From assembly GCA_004154925.1 (NCBI GenBank), contig QJNS01000133.1, forward strand, positions 1 to 64,000: a DNA stretch of 64,000 nt, written 5' to 3'. This DNA is from Monosporascus cannonballus (taxonomy: Eukaryota > Ascomycota > Sordariomycetes > Xylariales). How positions within the stretch are numbered: the stretch's first letter is position 1; each line of letters begins with the position of its first letter. The translations under genes were made by a program, and so were the position numbers. Shown here one piece after another: positions 1-14,219 of this stretch. The notes beneath the pieces were generated by a model, which was not told the origin of the DNA, made no database searches, and saw only the letters and a program-made list of their open reading frames with translations.

Positions 1-270
1 ATAAGTTATTAATTAAAATTAAGTCGATAATAAATTGGTCGACAAATATTAATTCGACGTTAATTAAGTCGGTATTTGATTAATAAACCTTGTAAAAAAG
101 AAATTGACCAATAGAATTGCAACTAATTTGGCAGCTGGCACTAAATTTCTTAGTTCATACGCCAAGGGTGGTCTTAGTAAATTTTCTTTGAAAAAGTTGA
201 AATGAGAGAGTAAGCCCTCTCGGACACCGTAGCCGGGTCTCATCCGTTCACGCCCCTCTCACGCTTCCGT
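1..270. other. AT-rich DNA, no gene seen
   Basis: The first 200 bases are AT-rich with no supported reading frame. Base composition shifts toward GC at about 200, where the small island described in the next entries begins. Confidence 0.5.
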
Positions 271-534
271 TTACCCCTTCCATGACTGGCTGCCGCCTTG
301 ACATGCCGCCAGCGGCCAGCGCCAAGGAGTAAGCCAATAGCATATTATAAAGCCAACATTAATCCACTCCGATAACATGGAGTTGTCGATCTTGACCCCG
401 GTCGATACCAGCTCCAAGGGCAATACGAACTGTAAAATACCTCTCTCCTCCGTAACTATTTGCTCATCAGCTCCTTCGAGGCAGGCAGCTCGAATATATA
501 TACCTAGGGTGAGAGAGGAACCACCTACCGAAAA
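271..534 (-). pseudogene. Orphan open frame, unrecognised gene fragment
   Basis: On the minus strand a frame stays open for about 85 codons, from a stop near 535 down to the stop at 271-273, with no ATG at its upstream end. It reads like ordinary protein: an acidic stretch (LEGADEQIVTEERG), then a hydrophobic stretch (INVGFIICYWL) that could be a membrane segment. I do not recognise the family. It lies in a GC-richer island that has escaped the AT drift of the surrounding DNA and abuts a tract of GGGTACCCG-like palindromes, an arrangement also seen around the dehydrogenase fragment at 15.6-16.1 kb. A 62-codon frame on the plus strand (377-565) overlaps it and could equally be the chance product. 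Best read as a possible gene fragment, not a working gene. Confidence 0.3.
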
Positions 535-557
535 TTACCCACGGCCCACGGGTACCC

Positions 558-610
558 GCGAGTAATACCAAGAACCCATGGGTGACCCATGGGTCCTTGG
601 CATTACTTGC
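558..610. repeat. 26-bp imperfect inverted repeat with ACCCATGGGT core
   Basis: The left arm (558-583) and right arm (585-610) are reverse complements at 23 of 26 positions around a single central base. All three mismatches are A/G or C/T transitions. Each arm ends in ACCCATGGGT, itself a palindrome. The adjoining sequence (549-560) contains GGGTACCCG, and related motifs recur at 15520-15620. Confidence 0.8.
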
Positions 611-639
611 GGATACTCAATAGGTAATGCTAAAAACCT

Positions 640-3600
640 ATTAAGTACTTAGAACTACTTATTAACAAAATACGTAAATCTTAAACCCATTAAAGAAAAA
701 GTAAAGAAATAATTTGAAATAATTATTATGCTATAAAAATAATACATATTACTTTTAAACCAAATAAATAATACGGTAAAGTTAATTTTTTTTAAAAATA
801 ATTTGAAATAATCGAAAATAATTGTTATGCATAATAAAGTAAATCCATTATAATTAATAATTCTTATAAACTTAACTTAACGGAAAAAAAAGAAAATTAT
901 TTACGTTACGGCCAACAAACCAATGCCATAACCGCCTTTAATTTAAACGGTTTCTGGTCTTTTTTGTGAAAAGTTTTCACCTATGCAAAACTTAGGACTT
1001 ACGTTACCGAATACGGCAGAAATAATTTTAATATAAGCGTAATTAATAACGCCAAACCTTTTTAAAAATTTTTATTTAATAAGTTTTTCAAAATAATTTT
1101 TGCGCCTTTAATTAATGTATTAATTTCAAGATCCTATTAATCCTTGTTGCTTTTACATATTTGAAACTATTTTGGTTTATGTTTTTTAATATAATTAAAA
1201 TTTTATTTAATAATTTTCCGTAATATACCTATAATAAAAAAAGGGTTCGAACGTTAAGGGCGAACTTTAGAAATAAAGTTACGAAATTTCGTATCGAAAT
1301 AACGTATAAAATGGTTTCTTTTAGCCTTATTGCGCCAGGTTACAAAACCGGTAACCTTTAGTAATGGAATACCGTATAATGTTAAATAAATCGAATATCC
1401 GTTTATATACGTTTTAAAATATAATCAAACTATTTTAAGATTATTTTAAAATAATTATTTAATATATTTGTTTATAACGTTAAATTTGAAAGTAACTAAA
1501 CGGGCAAACCTTTTTTTTCAGTTTCGAATTTGTCTAAATCGAAAACCGCAGTAACCTTTTATAAAGTTTTTTTTCATAATGTTAAACGAAAATATTATTT
1601 TAGATAAAAAATATCGTAAAATTTATAACTAGCCAAATAATACAGCAAAAGGCTCTTTTTGTAAATAAAATAATTAAAAAATATTCGAAATTTACGGAAC
1701 GAAATATACAAGTAATTTTATTAGCATTTTTAGCCTTAATATTAATGTTAAAATTATTTCGATTTATAAAGGCGTTATTTGCCGAAAATTCTTAAGATAT
1801 ATAGCGAAATTGTATTAACAGGTCCGTAATTTTGTTAATAATAAATTTAATAACTTTAATATAACGCGTATATAAAAGTTCGTTATTATTTTCTCCAAGA
1901 ATATTTGGTAAAATACTTTCGCATTAAGCCGGTAATAAACGTTAAAACTATTAATAAAAAATTAAAAAATGATTAAGGTAAAAAAATTATATATCGGATC
2001 GTTGTACGAAGTTTTTCAACTTAAGGTGTAATAGAATTTTCCGATAATTAAGGTATTAAATTATCTAGGTAATTATCGATAAATTTATAATAAATATCGT
2101 TAACGGCATTATTGTTATAATAAAATGCTTTGGTTATTTTATTATTAATATTAACATATATTTTACTATCAATATTTAGTATTACAGATATATTTTTGGT
2201 TTCGGTTTATTTCGTTATAATTTAATTAATACATCGTTATTTTATCCGGTTATTAATAATTAATACAATATTAAAATAATTATAAAATAATACTTATTAA
2301 TAAATATTAACTTCCTGTTTAATAATTATACTTTGCGCCGTTTGTTCCTCGGAAATTATATATAAATTTAAGCGTTTCTAATTATTTAATTTGCGTTTAA
2401 TTTATTGCCTTAAGTTATGACGAACCTTTTCGATATTATTTTATTTTATCGAAATATTAGTTTTTCGCGTTCGAACTTTTTTGGTATACGGATTTTAAGA
2501 TAATAATTCGTCGGATTTCCGACGCTTAAGTAAAAAACGCATTGCGAAACTAAAAGACAAAAATCCTAAATACAATTATCTCAGGATTATTTCAGAAATT
2601 AAACAACGGTAATCAAAAATAACGTATTATAATAAGATAAGGTAATAGGATATAATTAAGTTGAAAATGGAAAATATTAAGTAATTAAATAAAAGAAATA
2701 AAGTAAAAGTTTTTTTAATAAGTGTAGAATTTAATTAAATGGATATTTATATAGAATATACGGAGTTTAAAGGCTTATCGAAAAAATATTTTGTATTTAT
2801 AAAATTTAAAATGGGATTTACCTAATTAAATAATATTAATTACTTTTTTAACCCATTTTTAAATAACTTTTTAAAATAAATAATAAAAGGTTAATTAAAA
2901 TAATTTATAAAAAATATATTATTTTTTAATTTTGTAAAACTTCAAAAGCTGGCTTTAAAATAATTAAATTTTAATAAGAATACATCGTCTAAATAATATA
3001 AATATTTTTTATTTGAAACGTTATTCGTTTATTATAAATAACGTAAAAATTATTATTTTGAAATAAAAAAACCAGAAAACTTCCTGTAATTTTGGTAATA
3101 TTTTTTAAAAGAAACGCCTTTATTCGCATAAATTGAAATAATGTATATATAAATATTTCGCCAACGGTATATTAAAATAATGTTTTCCCGAAAATTAAAT
3201 AAGTATTGTTCTAGTATTTTCGAATTTCGCGAAAGATATATATTAGAAAATATTAATACTGAAATAATTATGAAACAAACCGAGCTATATATTTATTATC
3301 AGGTTTCCGTTTATAACGCCGACCTTTACGTATAAGTATTTTTAGCTAAAAGTTTATCGGTTTATCTATGATTTTTTTTTGGCGAATTTGAAAATAAAGC
3401 TAATTAATAATATTAACTTAATTTTCACCATATATCGAATAGGCATATATCTAATAAATTTAGATAATGAAAGAAAATCAAAAAATAAAATTATTAGAAT
3501 TCCAATCAAGTTCGCCCTAGATATCGTTAATTCGTAAAGGATTTAAAACATCATTTAAAACGGGTAACTTTTTAATTATATTATTTCGATAATATTAAGT

Positions 3601-6600
3601 TTAAATTGGAATAATTAGAATAAATAGTTTTATTATAAGGGTTTAATAAACAGGAAAAAGGAACTAAGCGACGTTCGAAAAAATTAATGCGTAATTTTAA
3701 AACTTTATATTGTTAATTATTTACGGAATTTCGATTATTCTTTTTTATTTTCGCTAATTATCCGTTTATTATAAAAAGAAATTTTATCATAGTTTTAATC
3801 GAATTTATTATAATGCCGAACTAATATTGTAAAACTTTAGAAATTTTGGCTTTAACCATAATAATTTCGATAATAATAAACCGTGATAAAATATTTTTCT
3901 ATAAAATAATAATTTTAATTAAGATCATAATTTAAAGGATTTGTTTATCGATTATTAAGATAATAACAAAATATTTAACGAAAAATATTAATTAAAAGAT
4001 GACGGTAACAATTATTAAAGTTAAAAGCCGATTAAAATAAATTTAAATTAAAATTAAATTATCCGAAATCTAAGTTCGAAACTTAGTTATCTATAATTTA
4101 ATTAATTATTACCAAGCGAAAAATAACCTAATTTACCGAGCTTACCTAGCCAAAAAAACCGCTTTATTACGCCAAACTATCCGAACCGATCCTAATTCCA
4201 AATACGACGAAAGGCCGATTTTTCTATTATTAACCGGGAATATTACGAATATCGGGAAGCTTGATATAAGGATTAAGTGGTTTGGTTCCAGCGGTAATTA
4301 TAGTTTTAAAAGAACGTTAGCAGCAAAAATAACGAAAGCTTATTAAACAAAGTTGTCGGCATATTTAATAAAAGAAACCGTAATTCGGAATACTTAAAAA
4401 ATTTTATATAAATTTATTAACGGATAACTAGGCAGCCCAAAATTAAATGTTGGCGATATGGGTATTATTTTATATATCTTACCATTTTTAAAAAATAAAA
4501 TAAGCTTTATAAAGAAATACTTACGAAATAATATATGCTGTAAGAAAATAAATTAAACGGACTTAATTATTAAGAATAAAGCCTTTAATATAATTATAGT
4601 ATATATATAATTTAAAATAATTTTGAAATGATTATTATATGGCTTTTTATTAGTAAGGTTTTATTAAATGTTATTTATTTTTAGCTTTTTTGTTTGTTTT
4701 AAAGAAAAATAATAATTTTGAAATAAAATTTATTTATTACAATTAAAACCTAATATTATTTAAAATACCTAATTTTAATTAGATTTTTTTAAATTAATTA
4801 TTTCGTATTTTAAAAATAATTTACTAAGAGTTTCTTAAATAAGTATTTTCTAGCCATAATATTATTTTACGATAACCGTTTTAAATCACCAGAAATCAAA
4901 ATATATACAAAATATATACGGATATATATATGCGTAATTATTAAATATAAAGTTAAAGATATTTCTTTAAAGTTTTATATATTAATTAATTATAACGTTT
5001 AAATTACGTTTTATTTGATATTTTCGGTTTAAAAAATATTGTTTATTAAATTAATTAAAAGTAAAAAAAGCGTTATTTTATTAATTAATATTCAACTTTA
5101 TAATATTAAATCCAATATGTTTAAAAGCGATAAGTTATTATATCAATTAAAATAATTAAAAAGAGCCGACCGATTTTGCGTTTTTATTGCGCATAATAAC
5201 CCTCATATTAGATAAATACTTATGTAAAAATAGCTTTATCGAAAATTGAGCGATATATTCTAATAGGTAAACGAAATTTGGCATTATGTATATACGTCGT
5301 ATATTTTATAAAAGGTATTTAATAACTCTTTTAAGATTTATAACATAAAGCTATCTAATAAATTTAAAAATGTTTTAGACAAATAAAATAAAAAGTTTAA
5401 AAACTTATTAAAATAAAGCAAAAACTTTATTCATCTAAAGAAAAGAAATATACGATTATATTAGTACGTAATTTTTAAAATAATTAGGAAATAAATATTT
5501 AATTTTTATAATTACGCGTATTTGTTATCTGGATTTATTTCGATGTCGATAAAAAAACCTTTTTATAAATCTAAGAAAATATAATTGTAAATAGGATTTT
5601 GGGTTACAAAAACATATTTTATATAATCCGTAATATTTATAACCGTTAAAGTTCGATAACGGTTTTCTTATTACGTATTATAAAAATATACCCCGTGATT
5701 TAAAGGTTTATACGCGAATATTTATTATTAAAAAACGGATTATATATTACTTTTTAAGGGTATGAAAGTTATTCGTTATTTGGTTAATATTTTTAAATAT
5801 TTTATTTGGATAACGAATAATTTTTGTTTTTTCCGAGAGAACTATATTTTTTATATAATAGATAAGTGTAAAACTATGCTTAAGTATTTACCTAAATACG
5901 AAAAACATATTATTGATACTTATTAAAAAATATTATTCGAATAAAAAACTGAAAAATAAAAGAAAAATAAAAAATAAAAAAAGCTAATATCTTTTAAGTT
6001 TACTAACTAACGATTAATATAATTACAACTGTTGCGAAAAATTACTATATTAACAATTTTAAAAATTCTTAAATATATTAATACATTATTTATTAATAAT
6101 TGCTTATTAATATATTTTTCCGTTCCAATTTACTTATTATTAAGTAATACGGCCATTAAATTCTACAATTACTATAACAATTAATTAAAATATTTTTAAT
6201 CAAAATTATTTAATAATATATTTTACAGCAAAACCGTTAAATGCTTTAAGTAAATATATAAAGAATATTAGAAAAATTTGATAAACGAAATATATAATTT
6301 ATTGTATGTTTTTTTATTCTTAATTACACAAGTTTTACTAAAAGTTTCTTATTAAATTTAAGTCCTAAAAAAGGTTCGGTATATCGTATTAGTAATAATC
6401 AGTAAAAGGATATTCTTAATAAATATTTTCAATCCGAACGGAAATAATTTAATTAATACTTGAAAAATTATTTCTGAATTATATTATTTAGTTATCCGTT
6501 TTAACGAAACCCTTTTATTATTATAGTAATAAATTAGCAATATATTTCCCAGTTTTATGTATTTTGTACGTAATTTATTATATATTTAATATTTTTCCGT

Positions 6601-7680
6601 ATTAATTAAATGTAGTTAAAGTTTTGTTCGGTTAAAGTATTATTTTAATCGTTAATTAGTATTACGGTGATAATTTAAATTAATTTTAATTATATTATTG
6701 CATATCCGAACTGAAGTATTTAACTTAAATAATAATATTACATACGATAATAACGAACTCGTTTATACTCGAAAACGATTCGACAAATATAAGACAAAAA
6801 TATAAAAAATTTCCAAATTCCGTTTATCGAAACCTTAGAGAAATTACCGGATTAATATAACTTATTACTAAATAAGCTTTACGGAATATTAAATAACGAT
6901 TTAAAAAATCCGGATAAAATCGAAAATAACGAAAACCAAAATTAAGTATTCCGGGAATTTCCACATACTAATTGGATTACTGGGATAAACGGATTTTAAT
7001 ATAAAGAAATTATATCTATGAATAAATTTCGCAAAAAAAAGAAAAAGGCTAACTAATGCTAAAAATAAACACGTTATTAAAAGATAATAAAATTTCGAAA
7101 AGTTAAAATTTAATACTTATTTAATATTGGCCGTTTTCTTAAGAAAACTCAAATATATTATTATAATTATAACAAATTAAATATGTAATTAATAAATCAA
7201 AGCAATAGATAACACAGTTAATATATTGATAATTCATACAGCTATATTAAATTGTATTTAAAGTTATTTTTTTCGTTTTTATTATTATTTATTTTTGTTG
7301 TATAATATATAAATTTGTATTATAAGAAATATTTATCTTTATTTATTAAAATAAAGAAATAATCGTAAAATAATAACATTATATATATTATTTTTGTTAT
7401 AATAAAAAATAAAACTTTTAAACTAAAGTACTTAAGTAAATTTTGGAAAGCGTTTTTTAATTATTTATATTATTATATATATTTTACCCTTTTCACATAA
7501 ATTCGCTTGTATTTAATCCTAATAGGGAATTCGCTAAATATTTACTTATTATTATATTGCCATTATAATTAATAATTTTACGCTATTGTACTAACGGATT
7601 TAATTATGATAATAAGGTTTCATTAAAACAAATATATAATAATTATTTGTTAATAATTTAATAATTGTAGTAATAGTTAA
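640..7680. repeat. RIP-degraded repetitive DNA, element type unresolved
   Basis: About 7 kb of uniformly AT-rich, TpA-rich sequence without a sustained reading frame. Its texture matches that of the identifiable gypsy elements elsewhere in the window (residual acg/cgt/cga trinucleotides, stops in every frame), so it is most likely one or more transposons mutated by RIP. I could not find paired terminal repeats, a reverse transcriptase signature or a transposase signature that I trust. Confidence 0.5.
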
Positions 7681-7681
7681 A

Positions 7682-8383
7682 ATGGCGCATACTGAGTAAA
7701 CGGTTCGCCAGTTAATTCAGGAATTAAAAAAACCACTTAACATTAAAAAAACGAATTTCTGGCGTTGTAAAATACCTTTTTGCTAGGAAAATAATGCTTA
7801 AGCACCAGGATAAGAAAATAATACCTAAACGTTCGGTCTTTTTTAAAAAACGAATAAGAAATATTATATTTAACAGTAAATTGTTTTAAAAAACAACGTA
7901 ATTTTACAATAATATTAATATATATAACCGCTGTTTTACGTAAGCTACGACAATATTAAACAATTATTAAGTTATTATTTAGAAAACCGCCTTTTTAATA
8001 TTTAATAAAAGAAATTTCGTAATAATTTAAAAACGAATTCCGATTTTAAATTTCTACTATAAAGGTTATACAAAAAACGACAAAAGCTATATTAATCGAA
8101 TTATTTAAAAGTATATAATATATAAAATAATATATAAAATATTATATAAAATAATATATAAATAATATATAAAATAATATATAAAATAATATAATTTTTA
8201 TAATAACTAATTCATACGTTATTTATGCTAAATGAATTATTATTTAATACATAGTTATATAATTAATTAAAAATATTTTAAGTTATTATTAAAACTTAGT
8301 ATAACCGTAAATAAAAATACGGCTCCTGGTAAAAAACCTGGCGTTTCGTTAAACAAAATTTATAATCAGAATTTTAAACGTAC
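7682..8383 (+). pseudogene. Possible zinc-finger-like transposon reading frame, degraded
   Basis: An ATG at 7682 opens a frame that reads as protein-like segments separated by stops. It starts MAHTE, stop, TVRQLIQELKKPL, followed by NFWRCKIPFC, in which the aromatic residues and Cys-x4-Cys spacing loosely recall BED-type zinc fingers of hAT transposases. The frame is lost in an AT microsatellite near 8105-8195 and the sequence is then interrupted by gypsy element A, whose target duplication starts at 8384. Stops stand where RIP would convert Gln, Arg or Trp codons. Assignment to a family is a guess; a degraded transposon gene is the more general reading. Confidence 0.25.
8105..8195. repeat. 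AT-only tandem repeat (AATATATAA-like units)
   Basis: A run of imperfect units of the form TATATAAAATAA, consisting almost entirely of A and T, directly visible as a microsatellite or minisatellite. Confidence 0.8.
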
Positions 8384-8388
8384 TAAAA

Positions 8389-8813
8389 TATTATGATCGA
8401 ACGGTCTTGGCTTCTGAAAACGGTCGGAATCCTGAAGAACTAGGTCTCGACCCAGCCAAGAAGTCACGTGACTAGCTCAAAGGGCTTAAGGGCCCTGATT
8501 GGTCAAAAGGGCTTAAGCCGGATAAGCATTAGAGGGGGCTTAAGGGGGCGCAAAAGGACTTAACCGAAAAAGTGTCGTTAAGCCGTGGTAAGTACCTTAA
8601 GCTAGAACGAAAATATATACGTTCGTTATTCCATAATTTAAATAATATTAGCTTATAATATTTATTAATATTAATCGTTTATAATAAAATATTTCCGGTA
8701 TTAAATAATATAATATATTATTATATTTATTATTTAGATTTTTACGATATTTCTGTTAATATAAATTTGTCGACTTAAGGTTTAATAATTGGTTAAACTT
8801 TATAGCCGTTATA
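8389..8813 (+). repeat. 5' LTR of element A
   Basis: 425 bp, aligned end to end with 14803-15227 and with the reverse complement of 37127-37541. It begins TATTATGATC, corresponding to TGTTATGACC in the unmutated solo LTR, and ends GCCGTTATA, corresponding to GCCGTCATA. Confidence 0.92.
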
Positions 8814-8869
8814 TATTGCAAGTTTTTATTCAGTAATACCGTTAAACTTTAAGCAATATTTAATATTGT

Positions 8870-9830
8870 TAAAATGTTAACCAGCATTTAGGAAACCTTT
8901 ATTTAATAGCTTTAAGCTCGAATTCGGGAACTGGAAAAAGAAGTTCGATAATTTAGGGTTACGCCATTTATCTAACGTTTTTTCGCCCGTATAAAGCCTA
9001 AAAAACTAGAACCTTACGATGGAAAAGGTAACCCTTAAATTTTCCTAACTTAGGCACGAATTTATTTTTATTTTTTAAATCTTAATAACTTAGCGGATAT
9101 GGTCCTAGTAATAAAAGCATACTTAATAGGAAATACGGTTAATTAATTTAAGCCTATTATAAAAAATTTCCTAAAAGTAAAAAAAGTAAATAAAGAAGAT
9201 TTTATTAATAAGATCTTTTTAATTTATATTAATTTCGAAAATAAAATACGCAATAATTTCGGTAATCCGGATAAAAAACGATTAACGGCTTAATAATTTT
9301 TACAATTTCGACAAAAAAGATTTATATTTAAATATGCCGTAATCTTTAAGAATTTTGCGGTTAAAGCGGAATAGGGAAACGATAAAACCGATACCCTTAT
9401 CGATATGTTTTATAAAAAGTTAAAAGATAATATAAAAAATAAAATTATTTAAATTAAACGATTAATTGCCTTAGACCGGTATATTACAAAGGTAATTAAA
9501 ATCGATAATAAGCAGTTTGAAAAATAATAGGAAAAAAAGAGATAATATGCCTTACGTTCGGGATATAATAAATCCAACTAAGGGAAAAAACGAGACGTAC
9601 CACTTACTTCTTATGGAACGGTATTAGGACTTATGGAATTCGGCGTTACTTACAAATAAAATTGGAGCCAGATTAAATGTTTTAATTATAAAAAAATGGG
9701 ATATAAGGCTTATAAATGCAAAAAACCTAAGAAATTACGATAAGATAATTAGACCCCCGTACCGAAAGGATAATCTAGGAATAATTAAGGAAATAACAAT
9801 AAAATTATTAATATAATCCAAGCCAAATAC
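8870..9830 (+). pseudogene. gag remnant of element A with zinc knuckle
   Basis: The frame downstream of the 5' LTR contains gag-like text (around 9400-9540: KLKDNIKNKII, LIALDRYITKVIKI) and ends in a recognisable zinc knuckle at 9672-9731. That motif now reads KCFNYKKMGYKAYKCKK. The expected pattern is Cys-x2-Cys-x4-His-x4-Cys; the second Cys and the His have both become Tyr (TGT to TAT, CAT to TAT), which are the transitions RIP makes. The product would have been the capsid/nucleocapsid polyprotein. Stops throughout make it a pseudogene. Confidence 0.75.
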
Positions 9831-10779
9831 GTATTAGGTTTAAAGCAAAAGGCTTAATAGAGATTATTATAATAAAAAATTCGACGAAAAATGTAAAAAG
9901 TTAAAAAGTTAATTTAGCAGGTATCGCAAATATAATAAGCAGCATTATAAAGATAATTATGCGAATACCAAAACTGGATAAAAGAAATTTGTCCCGGAAT
10001 ATCTGATTGAAATAACAAAATGTACGTTATATATTGTCGACGGCGAAAATGTCCCGATTACGAAAAATGGAAATAATATATCTATATACGAATTACCCGT
10101 ATATATTATAAGGGATTTAATTTTTTAAACCGTACCGGGTATAATAAGAACGATAAATAATAATATCGACAGTTTCGAATTATAACCTTAAAAAATGTCT
10201 AATAATTAGCCGAAATAAAGAATTAACTTAAAAAAAAGTAATGCCCGTAAAAAAACCTTTTTTGTTATTATGGATAATATAATTATTAAACGGAAAAAGA
10301 ATTAATCCAGTATACGGTAAAAAAGTATTATTAAAAAGTTATTACGGATTTTTATTTTCAATTAATATTTATTACGAATTTTTACGAAAGGAAAATTATT
10401 AAAGAAAAAATACATTAATTTATAGAAGATTTTTAAAACGAAAGTAAAAACGACGTATAATAGGATGTAGTCGTAAATATAAAAAACAATTTATTCGATA
10501 AGAAAAGGAATTATAAAAAAACCAAAAATAATTGATACGGCTTAAAGGAATAATATGCCGGCAATAACGATAAATATAGTAATTTAACGCGTTAAACGAA
10601 AAAATACAAATAAGGTTTAACAGATTTGAATAGGAGTTAAAAAAAAGTTATTTATAAAAAAGCTGCAGGATAACGAAATCTAAAGGAGTTAAAGGGAATT
10701 TTTAGAAAAAGTTTTAAACGTAACGATAAGAAACGTTAACGACTTTATTATTTTGGATATACGAATCGGAATGTATTGG

Positions 10780-13700
10780 CATACCGTAATAGTGGATTAT
10801 GGAACTTTGGGCGGAAATTATATTGTATTAAATATGGTTAATAAGTTTAGATTACTATAGAAATATAAGTTGAAACCTTATATAACGACGAATATTAAAA
10901 GTTAGGAATTCGCTTACGATAACGGAAAAGTTATACGCGAAATTGATTACTTCGAGATTTTTATTTAAGGACGATATTAAATAATTAATTTTAATATCGT
11001 TTTATTCGGGAATTACGATATAATCTTAAAATTATTATAAATACGCCAGTACGGAATTTTGATTAACGGCGGAATTAGCTAAGTAAAATTTGTTTTATTT
11101 TTTATTAATAAACGAAAAAAAATTAAAATCTTAATATTCGATTAATAATAATAACGAATACAAATATAAAAATATAATAAATACCTTATTACCTAAAGAA
11201 ACAAAATATAAAAAAGAAAACGGGTATTAGAAAAAAATACGACGTATTATTATTACCATTAAAGCGAAATTAAAGTAATTAAATAATAATCTAAAATAAG
11301 AATAATAACCCTAGGAATTAAAAAAATTTGATTAATATATTATTATAATATTATAAATAAGAATAGCTTCTTAGGAAGGAATTCGATACAAAATTATCAA
11401 AATATAGCGAATAATATTATGAAATAATTCTTAAAAAAGGATTCTTGACAAAATTTTATCTTATTTACAATTTTAGTGGAAACGAGCTACGTATTTTTAA
11501 AAAATACTTGGAAAATCGGCTATAGAAAAAATAGATTTAACTTTCGAAATTACTAGCAGGATATCCGATATTTTTTGTATTAAAAAATTAAAAAATTACG
11601 ATTTGTGGTTAATTATCGATAATAAAACGATGTTATTATTAAAAATTAAATATTATTATTTTTAATTACCGAAATAAAAAACCGACTTTACGGAGCCAAA
11701 TGGTTTATAATATTTAATTTTAAAGTTAAATATAATTTTATTAGAATTAAAAAAAGATATAAATAGAAAATAATTTTTAAAACGAAATACGGATTATTTA
11801 AGTATTTGGTTATATTAATAGGACTTACGAACGTACCAGTAACCTTTTAATAAATAGTTAATTACATATTCCGAAAATACCTTAATATTTTTGTCGTTTG
11901 TTATTTTGACGATATTCTTATTTTTTTAAAAACGGAAAAGGCATACGTAGGATACGTTTATAAAGTTTTTCAAGTTTTACAGGACGCAAAGTTACTTATT
12001 AACGTAGAAAAAAATTAGTTCCATATATAAGAAATGGAATATCTGGAACATATTATTACCTTAGAACATATTAAGATAAACCCCAAGAAAATCGTTATAG
12101 TCACAAAATGGCAAACGTTAACGATAATTAAGGAGGTACAGGTATTTTTTGGATTCGCCAATTAGTACAGGAAATTTATTCGAAATTTTAACAGGATAGC
12201 TATACCTTTAACGAATTTTACGAAAAGAAAAGGAATTTAAATAGACGCCAGTTACGGAAAAAGTATTTTAAAATATTAAGGATGCGATTATTAGCAAGCT
12301 AGTATTAATTATGTATAATTTAAACCGTTTCGTTAAATTAGAAATTAATGTTTCGGATTACGCATTAGGCGTAATGATCGGATAACGAGATAATTAAGGC
12401 AAATTATACCTTATTGCATTTTTTTCGTATAAGTTAAAAAGAACCGAATTTAACTATAGCATTTTAAATAAGGAATTTATAGCTGTTATTATAGCATTTC
12501 GAAAGTTTAAATATTTTTTAAAGAGAAGCTTATACCAGATTAAAGTTTATACGGATTATTAAAATCTTATTTGATTTATTACGATTAAGAAATTTATAGA
12601 ATAATAATTAAAATATGCAAAAAAGTTGGCGAACTTCGATTTCGTTATTATCTATAAGAAAAAATTAGAAAATGGCAGAGGAAATACTTTAAATAAATGA
12701 CTAGACCTCAAAAAGAAATTAGTTAAAATTAGCCGTATAATTTTCGATACCATTATAAAAGGATATTTACGCCCATAATAAATTGTAACGATTCGGGCAA
12801 TACCCAGCAATATATATCAGAATATTTAATAGCATAACGATAATTTCCCAGAAAATTAAAAAACGGATAAAATATAAGTTCTAGAAAAATATTAAAAAGA
12901 TTTAGTATGAAAAATATATAAACATTAATTATATAAATATCTAGGGATTTATAAGACTTTAAAGAAATTTTAACGTATATATTCCTTTTTTAAAATAAAA
13001 TTAACGGTATAAAAAATCATACGATAATGCAATATTTGCGTTAAAACAAAGGCTCGACGACATAAACCATACGGAAAATTACAGCTATTATTAATTGTAA
13101 AGCGACCATAATATTTAATTATATTCGACTTTATTATTAAATTTCTTATATCAAAAAATCTAGTTACGGAAATATATTATAATAGCATTTTCGTAATCGT
13201 CGATCGATTTACAAAATTTTCTTATTTTTTATTATATTATAAAAACATAAATACCGAATAACTGGTATACATTTTTTTAAATAAACTTTTAATATATATA
13301 GATTATTAATAAAGATTACATCAAATAAAGAATTAATATTTGTATCAAAGTTTTAATAAGGCTTAATAACACAGATCGGCCTAAATCACAAGTTATTGAA
13401 CGTATTTAAACTATGAACAAATAAATAAACAAAATAAATAAACTAAACCTTAAAAACTTATTTACAATATTATATCAATTACGAATAAAATAATTAGGTT
13501 AAAAAATTACCGATCGCATAATTAACTTATAACATTAGTTATTATAAAAACATTAAGATAATATTTAAGAACGCAAATTTTGGTTTTATTTCAGAAATTT
13601 ACAAAAAAGTACGTAATTACGGTCCAATTAATATTAAAGTAACCCTTACGTTAAAATAATTACGATAATTATACCAAAAAATAAAAATAAAACTGGAATT

Positions 13701-14165
13701 CGTACGGAATTAAATAAATAAATATTATAATTAAAAAAAGGGTAAAAGAATTAACCTTTAAAAAAAGGAAATAATTTTTCTAGTTACCAAAAATATTTAA
13801 ATAAAACGACTCAGTAAAAAACTCGATTTTAAATATATCGGTCCATATAAAATCGCCAAGAAATTCTCAAAAAATAATTATTAATTAAAACTTTTACCAA
13901 AAGTTAAACTTTATTTAATTTTTTATATTTCCTTATTCGAATTAACAGCAAATATAATTAAAATATATACGGTATAGGACGATATAAAAATGGAAAACGA
14001 ACGAATATATAAAATAAAGAAAATCCTCGACATACAAAAATAAAACGAACTTACTTAATATCTGATTAAATAAAAAAAATACCCAAATTCCGAAAACACC
14101 TGGGAATCTGCCAAAAACCTTATTAGCGCCTAACGCCTATTAAAGAACTTTTACCAGTAACGACA
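10780..14165 (+). pseudogene. pol remnant of element A: protease, RT, RNase H, integrase, chromodomain
   Basis: Domains read in order on the plus strand. An aspartic protease-like segment (about 10790-11090) has VDYGTLG in place of the D-S/T-G-A site, followed by GNYDIILKLL. Reverse transcriptase (about 11520-12100) carries the catalytic-site text YFDDILIF near 11900. RNase H (about 12300-12680) includes DYALG and FNYSILNKEF. Integrase (about 13040-13320) includes KARRHKPYGKLQ and SIFVIVDRFTKFSYFL. A C-terminal chromodomain (about 13990-14160) retains KILDIQK, YLIK, NTWESAKNLI. This order plus the chromodomain defines a fungal chromovirus; chromodomains of this class direct integration toward heterochromatin. 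Trp/Gln codons have become stops throughout, so no functional polyprotein is possible. Confidence 0.9.
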
Positions 14166-14219
14166 AACGCGTCCCAGTCAAAAATTGACCAGTTAGTAGC
14201 CGGGATATCGGGCCAATCG

